Origin: Pyrrhosoma nymphula
Lineage: Eukaryota > Arthropoda > Insecta > Odonata > Coenagrionidae
Direction: 5' to 3'
Length of the DNA stretch: 64,000 nucleotides
Assembly: GCA_963573305.1 (NCBI GenBank)
Contig: OY754329.1
Coordinates: 146,889,266-146,953,265 of the forward strand
Shown here: one piece after another, positions 33,084 through 42,451 of the stretch
Layout: every line of letters begins with the position of its first letter
Position numbering within the stretch: the first letter of the stretch is position 1
Notes under the pieces: generated by a model
The model's database searches: none
What the model was told of the DNA's origin: nothing
Seen by the model: only the letters and a program-made list of their open reading frames with translations
Translations under genes and position numbers: made by a program

Positions 33084-35315
33084 ATGGATTCACGAGAACT
33101 ACAGCTAAGTGCTACAGCTACAACCTCTACATCGTCCTCTACTTCTACTTCTTCTGTAGCCTCTACATCTGCGGCTGCGCGGGACACAGAAGAGTTACCT
33201 GGATCGCTGCTCGGTAAATCCGCGAATGTTAACCCTATTGAGACGCTTACGGCTTCACAAGTTTTGATTAACGACAATCACTCACCCGTCACATCACTTA
33301 GGAGAGAAGGAGGAAAATTTATTATGACCACGTCAATTAATACTGCAATTACGAGTTCGATTCCCGCAGTCAGTAATATTTCTAACAGTTTTAATTTTCC
33401 GTTAGCAAGCCGCTTCCCAGACGCATCGACGCGTGTTGTTCCTAGTGACGAAGGAAGGACGGAGGTCAAGGTGAGAGACCGGACTAGTCTTAGGGATTTC
33501 TCCCCCCCCTCCCCCGCTACTCACTGTTCACCTTCGTCAGGGATTAAAGACGGTATTTTTCCTGCACCCTCCCCCTTTCCTGAATTGAGTAACCACGCAC
33601 AGCGAATGGAGCGACCGAAGAGCCCTACTTCAGTCAACCACACCCCAGCGGGGGCTCCCTCCCTCCTCCTGCCCTCGCGTGGGCTCACAGAAGTCGCTTC
33701 TTCTTCTTCTTTTTCGCGTAGACCGCGTGCCTCAAATTATGTGAGTTATTCCGCCAAAGTGCGTAATACGCCTAATAGACATTACACTCAATCTGGCGAT
33801 CCCCCCAAAGATAACGGAGTCATCACCATTAGAACAAGGAAGATTCAACCATTAACTACAGGACCCACCAGACGTATGGGTTTCATAATGCAAGCGAACC
33901 CCTCCACCCCCCTAGCAACATACGTGGAGAGTCTAGCGGAAGTCGTGTCACCAGAAGACATCACACATGCCACGCGACTCTCCAACGGAAGAATATGCAT
34001 ATATTTAAAAGACGTCCCCACTCTCGATCGCTTTCTTACGGATCATGGTGGGATCACGGTGGACGGTTGTTTTGTTCCTGCCAGCAGGATGACGTCAAAG
34101 GTCGAAAGACTAGTGGTATCGAATATCCCGCCTGAATTCCCGGAACAAGAACTTTTAGAAATTCTGAGTCAAATCGGAAGAGTTGTAAGCCCTCTAAAAA
34201 TACTAACAATGGGGACTAACAATCCCGCATTAAGACATATACAAAGCTGGAGGAGACAATGTTTCATAGTGCGGAGGGAGGGAGCAAGAATCCCGGAGTC
34301 TATTTTATTAGATTTTGATACTGGGCATCAAAGGATATATTTTAACTTTGATTCGAATTGCCTTAATTGCGGAAGCGACACTCATTATGTAAACGCCTGC
34401 CCAACAAGAAACATGGCTGCGCACCACACTCAGGAAGGCCAAGAAAACTCCAGAGGAAACGCCGCGGAACATAGCGGGTTGCAAGAGGGAGAACAGCTTA
34501 CGATGCCAGAGGAAAATTCGACGCCAATAACAAAAGAGGCGACAATGACGAGCATAGTACATACTCACCCCCCTTCTACTAGCCCTTCCTCCACAACTAC
34601 ACCTCCTCCTCCTCCACTCTCTCCCACTCTCTCCTATCCCCTGCAAAGCCCTGACAAGGACGCACTCACTGAGTCCACGCATGACTCACCTTTAGAAGAT
34701 ACGGAAGTGGACGACCACTCGCAACACAATCCGCGAGTGGAAGAAACTGCTGCGGGCACAAGTCCCCTTGACGACCTCCCCATTCCTCTGTTAGATACCT
34801 CATTATCACCGTCTCCCGAGTCTTTACCTCCCGCCATAAAACTAGTTAATGCAATCGAAACCTCTTTAAGGGACGAAAACGCATCAGACGCTGAAGACGT
34901 AAGACATGATATGGAGGTTGGGAGGGAAAGTGAAACAAGCGGAAAAATGAAAAGAAAGCAAAGCAGAGAAGGCGGCATTTCCCCACCAAGTTCCCCAAGT
35001 CAGTCAATAGGAAAAAAGAAGAAAGGAAAAACTGATCCAAACGAGCGTGGATATCTACAAATCGAAAAATATTATAAGGAAGGAGGTTGGACGCCGGGAG
35101 TGCAATACCATTTATTACACCGATACTTGACGAACGTGAAGGGGAGCCCCGACCCTCGGCAACACGCAAACGAGATGTTCCAAGACTTAAAACCGCTAGT
35201 AGGCACCTTACGCCATATATATGCGGAGGGAGTGGTAAAGGAAAGGGCCTTGGAAGTGCGTATAAGTCGACTTATAAAAGCGTTGGGAACGGAAGAGGAA
35301 CGATTCTCTGATTGA
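33084..35315 (+). CDS. ORF1 nucleic-acid-binding protein of the Tx1-like retrotransposon
   Basis: 743 codons from the first ATG (33084); the frame is open for 24 further codons upstream but has no ATG there. The N-terminus is Ser/Thr-rich (about residues 10-35). A region at about 265-400 contains VERLVVSNIPPEFPEQELLE and ends in RRQCFIV. This is the pattern of the ORF1 protein of Tx1-type elements, probably an RRM-like fold. One CCHC zinc knuckle, CLNCGSDTHYVNAC, lies at residues 426-439. A Pro/Ser/Thr-rich, acidic stretch follows (about 490-600), then Lys-rich clusters (KMKRKQ near 622, GKKKKGK near 642) that may be nuclear signals. ORF1 proteins coat the element's RNA in the ribonucleoprotein. 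The frame is intact, with no stops. Confidence 0.87.
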   Translation: MDSRELQLSATATTSTSSSTSTSSVASTSAAARDTEELPGSLLGKSANVNPIETLTASQVLINDNHSPVTSLRREGGKFIMTTSINTAITSSIPAVSNISNSFNFPLASRFPDASTRVVPSDEGRTEVKVRDRTSLRDFSPPSPATHCSPSSGIKDGIFPAPSPFPELSNHAQRMERPKSPTSVNHTPAGAPSLLLPSRGLTEVASSSSFSRRPRASNYVSYSAKVRNTPNRHYTQSGDPPKDNGVITIRTRKIQPLTTGPTRRMGFIMQANPSTPLATYVESLAEVVSPEDITHATRLSNGRICIYLKDVPTLDRFLTDHGGITVDGCFVPASRMTSKVERLVVSNIPPEFPEQELLEILSQIGRVVSPLKILTMGTNNPALRHIQSWRRQCFIVRREGARIPESILLDFDTGHQRIYFNFDSNCLNCGSDTHYVNACPTRNMAAHHTQEGQENSRGNAAEHSGLQEGEQLTMPEENSTPITKEATMTSIVHTHPPSTSPSSTTTPPPPPLSPTLSYPLQSPDKDALTESTHDSPLEDTEVDDHSQHNPRVEETAAGTSPLDDLPIPLLDTSLSPSPESLPPAIKLVNAIETSLRDENASDAEDVRHDMEVGRESETSGKMKRKQSREGGISPPSSPSQSIGKKKKGKTDPNERGYLQIEKYYKEGGWTPGVQYHLLHRYLTNVKGSPDPRQHANEMFQDLKPLVGTLRHIYAEGVVKERALEVRISRLIKALGTEEERFSD

Positions 35316-35361
35316 TACATCATAAATATACTCATCACCTGAAATTCCAACTTTAATAACA

Positions 35362-38300
35362 ATGAGTTTTCATCTGTGCACGCTAAACACTAAGTCTATT
35401 TGCGGGGATAGAAAATGGGCAGCGTTTGAATTATTTACAAATAAATGGAAGCAAGATATCTTGTTCCTGCAAGAAACGAATATACAGGACTCTTCCCCAA
35501 AACGTGTTCTCCGTAGTTACAATATATACTCGAATTACGCAACACAACCATGCTCTGGAACGGCGATTTTGGTGAAAAAAAGCCTGCAAGCCAGAGTGCA
35601 TAGGAATGATGTTCTAGTCGAAGGGTATGCTCAGGCACTCACCATGACCATGAATAACTTAGATTCTAGTCTTATACTTATTAATGTTTATGTCCCCAAC
35701 TGTCAGCGAGAGGCTGTTGATCTGTTAGATGCAATTCGTAATAAATTAATTGAATATTATGAAACAATGGCAGCCGGAACAAGAAATACACCAATTACCA
35801 TACTTGGAGGTGATTTTAACTGCACATTAGATCCTGAATTGGACAGAACTCCCAATACGGAAAGAAAGCCAATGACTGCAAGGAGGTTACGGTTTTTAGT
35901 AGAAGAAGCCATGTTAGTGGACGTGTGGAGAGAGACGCATGGCAGGGAGAGGAGGTACACTTATACCACCTACAAAACTCCGCCATCATCCTCTCGACTA
36001 GACCGTGTATATATATCTAGAGAACAGGTAGCGGCAATCAATAGTGCTATGATGTTACCATCCTTTTCAGATCATATGGCCTTTCAGTGTACCATAAAAA
36101 TCAACGGAAGTGAAAGGAAAAGTAATCCTTTTTGGCGACTTCCAACTGAATGGTTATCGAATACGCACTACATTAAAATGATTGAGGCGGTCCTTGAGGT
36201 ATTTCAAGAAAGCACCACTGCAGGAGACGCAATTGAAAGGTGGGAAGTTCTGAAGGATGAAATTAGAGCCTCCAGTATGTCATACTTAAATATCAAGAGG
36301 ATTGTGGAATATGGGGACCTGGAAGACCTCGAACGGCAGGTGGAGAAAATGGAGCAATCCAAGAGAGGTGAACGAGTGGAAGTAACAAAAACGAAAATTA
36401 AAGAGTGGTATTCGAGAGAGGCAGAAAAGGCAGCAGCGAGAATGGGATGGGAAGACGCAATGGCAAACGACGACCCTGCTGGTACCCGATTGTCCAGGCT
36501 AGCTAGGATAATGACCTCAGCACCTTTAAATGCCATTAGAACGCCAAATGGTATCGTGTCGGACAACAAGAAACTCTGTGCGTATATACACAGATACTTT
36601 ACAGATAAATATAAATCCAACACCCAACAGACGGAAGACCAAAGTTGTGGACTTAACATTGAAAGGAAGTTATCTGTGGAAGAATCGAGTGTGTTGGAAG
36701 AGCCCTTAACAGGAGAAGATTTTGACATAGCGTTAAATGCACTACACAATAATAAGGCCCCAGGGATCGATGGATTACCTGTCGAGTTTTACAAAAAGTT
36801 CTGGAAGCAGTTAAGGAGGCCATTTATAAACATGGCGATCGCCAGCTTTGAAAGAGGTAGACTACCGCGTTCAACATCCAGGGCGGTCCTTACCCTTTTG
36901 CACAAAAAGGGAGACAGGACAAGTGTTGATAATTGGCGGCCTGTCTCCATTACCACAGCCGATTATAAAATCATAGCCAAGGCCATCGCTATGCGAATGT
37001 CCCCAGCGCTAGAGAGTGTAGTATCGAAGGAACAAGGCTGCAGCGTTCCCGGTAGAAGTATTATGCACAATCTTTCCCTTTTAAGAGATGCCATTACATG
37101 GGCTAATCGCGATGGCAGAAATATGGCGGTGCTGTCAATGGATCAACGTGGAGCGTTTGACAGGGTGGAGCATGGTTTCCTCTTCCAAACAATGGAAGGA
37201 ATGGGATTTGGCGCGATTTTTTTGAGATACGTAAAAACACTGTATTCGGGAGCTCAGTGCATGGTGAAGGTCGGAAATTGTTTAACAGCACCAATTTCCC
37301 TTGAGAAAGGGATTAGACAGGGATGTCCCATGTCAGGTCCCTTATATGTCATTGCCATTGAACCTTTTCTTACTTCATTAAAGCAGAAAATCCACGGAAT
37401 ACCGCTAAAGGACAATTTCCACCTAGCCGCCTCAGCTTATGCTGACGACTTACACGTTTTCATTACTAGAGATGAGGAGTTTTCATCAGTCCGGGACTGT
37501 TTCAACACATACGCAACGTCATCAGGGGCGTCCCTCAATGAAGAAAAATCTACGGGTTTGTGGTGTGGTGGATGGAGGACAAGGCTAGACACCCCACTAG
37601 GATTCCAGTGGGATAGTATAGGAGGAAGGTTCTTGGGGGTATATATAGCAAACGAACGCCGCACTACGATGATGAAAACAGAAGAGTTCACCAAGGAAGC
37701 AATACGTGACGCCACTAAACGTTGGGAAACTGTTGGCGGCGAGCTTTCCGTTTTTGGGAGGGCAAAGGTGGCTAACCAGTTTATCGCACCACGGATATGG
37801 CATCATCTACAAATTGTAAACATTCGAAAGCAGGCTTTAAAACAAATACAATCTCAGCTCCTGAACTACGTGTGGGGAAAGAGCCGGCACTGGGTCGATG
37901 GCAGTAAAGTTAGCGCGCCAATTAGAGCAGGTGGATTGGGTTTAGTAGACGTGGAGGTGAAAGTTAAAGGCTTTAGAGCACTACATGCTCAACGATATTT
38001 GATGGCAAAAGGTGACGAACCATGGTTCATGATGGCCACCGAAGCTATGGAGAGGTCTTGCAAAAGGCCCAATTTTTATTATAGTGTTAGCGAAGCATGG
38101 GGTCAACTACAAGTGAAAGATGCCTCGGATGGGAGACCATATCCGACAGGTTGGCCACCTCCCCCTACAAGAGAACAGACAAATACATGTATATATTACA
38201 AAAGTAACTTCTCCGGTAGGGAATGCTGCATTCCCATTAAAAAAAGAACTATGTATGCTGAGATGTGGTACAAAACGAAGACATTACTGCCAACGACAAA

Positions 38301-38883
38301 TAATAACGCTTCCGATGACATAAAGTGGTGGACTTTTTCAGCAAAACCGAGCTTTGGCAAAGATGCTGAAATTGCCTGGAGACTGGCCCACGATAGATGG
38401 GGTGACTCAATCTTCCTAAAAAAATGCGGAGTGTTGAATGATGAAAATTGCCCTTGGTGCCCCAGCGTTAAAGGAACAGCGAGCCACATAGCTTTCGAGT
38501 GTCCTGAAGCAAAAAATCTTTGGAAGAAACTAAATACGCCAATTAAAATGCTACTGGCTAAACCAAATGTATTAGTTTTAGACTTGTGCACCGGTTTCGC
38601 GCCCAACAACATAAGCAAAAACAACATCGCTATGGCAAACTATATTGTAACGTTGGCAAAAAGTTCTATATATAAATGCTTCACCTCAAAATGCAAAGGT
38701 GAAAGAGAGAGGGCGAAATATTTTGAGTATTTCCAGAGCTGTCTGGGAAAAAGAATTGTACGTGAGTTGGCATACCACAAGGCGATGGACCAGGAAAAAA
38801 TCTTTGCTCGTTATTGGGCTACCCAGGGCATATTGTGTGAGCTAAATGATGGCGAAGTAATCATAAAGGGTGACAATTGGTGA
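35362..38883 (+). CDS. ORF2 endonuclease-reverse transcriptase of the Tx1-like retrotransposon
   Basis: 1173 codons, uninterrupted. The N-terminal AP-like endonuclease (about 1-245) shows N9, QET (37-39, catalytic E38), LGGDFN (148-153), SRLDRVY (211-217) and SDH (236-238). The reverse transcriptase follows: KAPGIDG (465-471), NWRPVSI (524-530), VPGRSI (562-567), SMDQRGAFDRV (592-602), GIRQGCPMSGPLY (650-662) and the catalytic YADD (693-696). A C-terminal zinc knuckle, CPWC with H and C at CX2CX8HX4C spacing, lies at 1030-1047. The protein would nick target DNA and prime reverse transcription there. All key catalytic residues are present, so it looks competent. It starts 46 bases after the ORF1 stop, so it would need reinitiation or a separate start. 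Confidence 0.93.
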   Translation: MSFHLCTLNTKSICGDRKWAAFELFTNKWKQDILFLQETNIQDSSPKRVLRSYNIYSNYATQPCSGTAILVKKSLQARVHRNDVLVEGYAQALTMTMNNLDSSLILINVYVPNCQREAVDLLDAIRNKLIEYYETMAAGTRNTPITILGGDFNCTLDPELDRTPNTERKPMTARRLRFLVEEAMLVDVWRETHGRERRYTYTTYKTPPSSSRLDRVYISREQVAAINSAMMLPSFSDHMAFQCTIKINGSERKSNPFWRLPTEWLSNTHYIKMIEAVLEVFQESTTAGDAIERWEVLKDEIRASSMSYLNIKRIVEYGDLEDLERQVEKMEQSKRGERVEVTKTKIKEWYSREAEKAAARMGWEDAMANDDPAGTRLSRLARIMTSAPLNAIRTPNGIVSDNKKLCAYIHRYFTDKYKSNTQQTEDQSCGLNIERKLSVEESSVLEEPLTGEDFDIALNALHNNKAPGIDGLPVEFYKKFWKQLRRPFINMAIASFERGRLPRSTSRAVLTLLHKKGDRTSVDNWRPVSITTADYKIIAKAIAMRMSPALESVVSKEQGCSVPGRSIMHNLSLLRDAITWANRDGRNMAVLSMDQRGAFDRVEHGFLFQTMEGMGFGAIFLRYVKTLYSGAQCMVKVGNCLTAPISLEKGIRQGCPMSGPLYVIAIEPFLTSLKQKIHGIPLKDNFHLAASAYADDLHVFITRDEEFSSVRDCFNTYATSSGASLNEEKSTGLWCGGWRTRLDTPLGFQWDSIGGRFLGVYIANERRTTMMKTEEFTKEAIRDATKRWETVGGELSVFGRAKVANQFIAPRIWHHLQIVNIRKQALKQIQSQLLNYVWGKSRHWVDGSKVSAPIRAGGLGLVDVEVKVKGFRALHAQRYLMAKGDEPWFMMATEAMERSCKRPNFYYSVSEAWGQLQVKDASDGRPYPTGWPPPPTREQTNTCIYYKSNFSGRECCIPIKKRTMYAEMWYKTKTLLPTTNNNASDDIKWWTFSAKPSFGKDAEIAWRLAHDRWGDSIFLKKCGVLNDENCPWCPSVKGTASHIAFECPEAKNLWKKLNTPIKMLLAKPNVLVLDLCTGFAPNNISKNNIAMANYIVTLAKSSIYKCFTSKCKGERERAKYFEYFQSCLGKRIVRELAYHKAMDQEKIFARYWATQGILCELNDGEVIIKGDNW

Positions 38884-39099
38884 AGGTGAGACAGTTGAAA
38901 GCCTGACCGGGGAGTGGGGCAGTACATGTGCGGTGGGACTAGGGGGCCAAGATTGCGGTAACCAGCCCCTTTGGCGGCCCCTCCTAACGCACGCTGCTCC
39001 ACAACCCGGGGCAGAAATGATGAACAAAAACAAAATGATGATCACGATTTTTAAATAAATAAGGTGAAGACGAGAGAATTACCATCTGCTTACCGCACC

Positions 39100-39134
<35 letters not shown>
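38884..39134 (+). other. 3' UTR and (AAT)n tail of the Tx1-like element
   Basis: 217 bases of GC-richer 3' UTR with several short inverted matches (for example AGGGGCC against GGCCCCT), followed by a pure (AAT) run at 39101-39134. It ends not in poly(A) but in this trinucleotide tail, abutting the downstream AC run. The 3' UTR would be the RT recognition region by analogy with other non-LTR elements. Confidence 0.75.
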
Positions 39135-39138
<4 letters not shown>

Positions 39139-39154
39139 CACACACACACACACA
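39139..39154 (+). repeat. (CA)8 microsatellite, 3' side of the Tx1-like element
   Basis: Continues into ATGTATACACATATATACATGTATA. Together with 32786-32805 it is the probable interrupted target site. Confidence 0.88.
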
Positions 39155-42100
39155 TGTATACACATATATACATGTATATTTTCTGTATTCGTAAAAAGTA
39201 GGCACAATCAATTCCAGAAAGATGAAATGGAAAACGTCTACACAATAAGAGAGAAATGGAGTAGACGACATCTTTCATGACATAAGTTGGAATTCCTCAA
39301 TGAATCAGAGCAACAAGAAGGTATCAAGAGAATAAATAAATATTAAATTCATAAGAAACATTTTCAACAAATGAAGTAAAAACTCTTTAATCTCAACATC
39401 TACAGATATATATTTTTAACCCATCCTGTCCTTTCTTATTTAAGGTGCTTCCAGTACTAACCCTTTCTAGAAATTACACATTAGCTTCTTTTTTAGCGGC
39501 CCCACAAGTAAGAGGATTAAAGGGATGTGACCCACCTGGCTTTTTTACACAAACATGCCTCATGCCGTAATTTAAATCCACGCGGCGGAAAAACGGAAAT
39601 TAAATGAAAAAAATTCTTCCCGGTTATTATAAAAAAACTTAATAAATTACGGCATGCAAAGCATGCATTCATCCTTCGCAGGGAAAGGAATTCCCGTGAA
39701 GAACGGAAACTGAGGGAAAGGGAGCGTCTTTCCCTCTTTCCTCCTCTCATCGCGGAAGAGGCTAAGAAGCGGGAATAATTAGAATTTATCACGAAGAATA
39801 TTTCAACCGGGAGTAAAAAGCAAACCATCAAGCTATTTTTCACAAAAAAAATGAACGAGGGAAGTCGACTGAAACTTATGAAGTCAATCAGCAATCGTAA
39901 TAAGCTTGACCCAATGTCTTAATGATTGTCGGGGATTTTACGAAATATAAAAAGAAACACGAAGAGAAAATAATTTGCGGGACTTCATTTAATAATCTTG
40001 GATCCAGGCGCTGATATATTCCGTCTCCCATTGCCCAAGTGACGTCATTCCCATCTTGTGCAAACGCAAGTGACTCAACGACGAACAGGAAATGGAAGAG
40101 GAAGAATAAAAAGCGAGCAAGATGGAAAGAGGAGAGGAAGAGAAATAACAGGGGGGAAAATAGTAAGACTTTCGAAGCGGGCACCCCCTCACCACCTCAC
40201 TTCCCCACAAACTCCATGCATTTATTTTCCATCAAGGCTGTCCAAAAGATGGTGAGGTATTTGAAAGCGTGCAGGCTGTATAAGGGAACTGGCGGGAGTG
40301 AGAGGAAGGGGGGGGAGGGGGTACGTACGCTGAACAGTCCGACGATTGGGAGGGAGAAAGAATGAGAGAACGCTAGGAGGGGAATAGAAGGAGGTGATGG
40401 AACGAGGCGAATATATATGAGAAAATGAGACATAGTGTGAGCGATTCCTGGCCGAGGTTGAAATGGGGTGGAAGGGTCGCGCAGGGCTGGGGTGGTAAGG
40501 GAAACGGCCAAGGGGGAGTGTGGATAGAGGTAGTAGCAGAAGCAGTGGCGAGGGAAGAAGGAAAAGATGAGAAGAGGCTGATGGTGGGGTGAGGATGGAA
40601 AACACGACGGGAATTCCTTGCTTTATTACCCTCATCCGAAAAATACCTCGGCCTCTCTTCCACTCTTTTATTTTTCTTTCTCTCGTCCTTCCTTTCTCGA
40701 ACTTACTCCTTGCCGCGCCCAATCCCGAGGCCCTCCCCGCCCTCAAGCCGCCAACGACTACACTCTCCAACCCCCCCCCCCCCACGGAAGCCTCACACGA
40801 CGTCCAACTGGCTCGCTCGCTCGAGAGTGGAACTGCGAGGATGACTGGAAGGAGGCGGTGTACGTATCGTGAGGAGGCGGGCGGGGGCAGAGGAGGCCGC
40901 TGGGGGACGGTGGGTGGGACACAGGAGGAGGAGGTCTTTGCCGCCAACGGCCGCGCGCTTATGAAACAAGCCGCACACACACGCGAAAGATATTACGATT
41001 CCTCAATAATACTTTCGACGACTCTATCTTTTTTAAATGCTACCCAAACTACCCGACCCGGGAAATTCCGCGGATAAAATGATAATCCCTCTCGTGTAAG
41101 ACACAAAAGAATAAGGCAATTTCGTGATTATGGGATTTAGGTATTCCGTGAGTCGAAGTTCCGAAAGGAGGGGGTTTGAGAAGGTGGGTGCTGAGGATCA
41201 CGAATGGAAGGAGGAAAGGGTGATGGTACGTATGAAAATGGGATGGCGCAAATTGTTTCTGAGTCATTCGGATTTCTTTTTCGTTTTGTTCCGTTTCGTT
41301 CCGAGAGTTTCCGAGGAAAATAGAGTACTGACGAATGAGAGAAAATTAAGAAAAGGGTGTAAAAGGACGGATAGAATAGGCGAAAAATTATTTAATGAAG
41401 TAGAAGAGAAATAATTAGAGCTCTTACAAAGATAAGAAAAATTTGGCAAAAAATTATCCGCTCACAACCCAGCATATGGTATAGTTAGGGCGACGAAGTG
41501 AAGGAAATGCATTTTCAAAGCAAATTTTCTCTTTCAAAAAGAAGGAGGGAAATCACATTCACGAATATTCCACGTCGTTGATTTATTGTATTGAAAAAGC
41601 CAAGTAATTGTAATTTATAATATTTCAGTTTCCTTCATTTAAAGGCGAATCACATAATTAATTACATAACAATTTGATTTTAGCAGTTTAATTAGTTAAA
41701 TATGTATAGTAAACATTTTCAAATTAATGGAATTTTCCGATATAGTGAGTACAGAGTAATAGAGATAACGACACAATATTAGCGGCAAATTTATGATTCA
41801 TAGGCATGTTTCACATTAATCTATTGGATCATATATTTTTGTCAAATTTTGTATGATTTTACAAATGCAATTTCCAAAACCAACAACAGATTAAGTTGGA
41901 TTGAGTACTATGTATGTTGATATCAATATGAAAGTTTTAAAAGTACAAGTTACGGATACGTTTACATTAATATCATACACAAGAATTGGTAAGACTACAC
42001 AGGGCTAAAAAGAGTAAGCGTTTATTTCAGTCATTATGAGGAAAGAAATGTATCATAATTTATGTGAAAAACATAGTTTCACATTAAATAAATATGCGGA

Positions 42101-42377
42101 GAGAGAAATTGAAAGGCCATTCGATATTAGTGTATTGTACAAACTGAATTAAAAAAATTAAGCGAGCGACTTATAAAATAAATTGGCTCCATTCATGTAC
42201 TCAAACTAGACTCTAAGGCAGTAAAAATATAATTATACTCGCTGAGTGAAAAATAAAACTTTTTTATAGCTCTTTCTTTCTGTACATGCTCTTTTTGTTC
42301 CTAAGTTACTGTGATTTGGATCTAATATTTAGTTTATTTCTTATCTACCCTGTCATGGGGGAATTTTCGGATACTAT
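39155..42377. other. Non-coding DNA with purine/pyrimidine tracts and a GC patch
   Basis: A plus-strand purine tract lies at about 40075-40580. Straight after it come pyrimidine-rich (40640-40800) and CpG-rich (40700-41080) stretches. The largest ORF, 252 codons on the minus strand (40222-40980), is Ser/Pro/Leu low-complexity and overlaps equally long ORFs on the other strand. I see no gene. From 41400 on the sequence is AT-rich. Confidence 0.5.
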
Positions 42378-42451
42378 GTCGAAATAAAAATACAAGAAAA
42401 TATGTTTTACTGAAGTCGAGATAAAAATATAAGGAAATATGTTTCACTGAA
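42378..42451. repeat. 37-bp tandem duplication
   Basis: Two adjacent 37-base units (42378-42414, 42415-42451), each starting GTCGA and ending ACTGAA, with a few substitutions. AT-rich; no function is apparent. Confidence 0.8.

Larger units (their letters stand above)
32806..39138 (+). mobile_element. Apparently intact Tx1-clade non-LTR retrotransposon
   Basis: Layout: 5' UTR 32806-33083, ORF1 33084-35315, a 46-base spacer, ORF2 35362-38883, 3' UTR 38884-39100 and an (AAT)n tail from 39101. Both ORFs are uninterrupted and (AC)n lies on both sides. The RT motifs (KAPGIDG, NWRPVSI, GIRQGCPMSGPLY) and the ORF1 type place it in the L1/Tx1 group, nearer Tx1. Tx1-group lineages include target-specific elements, some of which insert in microsatellites. 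The exact 5' end is inferred from the end of the AC run. Confidence 0.87.

Noticed and set aside
34308..34682. Minus-strand ORFs within the Tx1-like element (also 36204-36749, 38196-38627)
   Set aside because: Shadows of ORF1 and ORF2 with no domains.
40222..40980. 252-codon minus-strand ORF
   Set aside because: Ser/Pro/Leu low complexity over a polypurine tract; equally open frames on the opposite strand.
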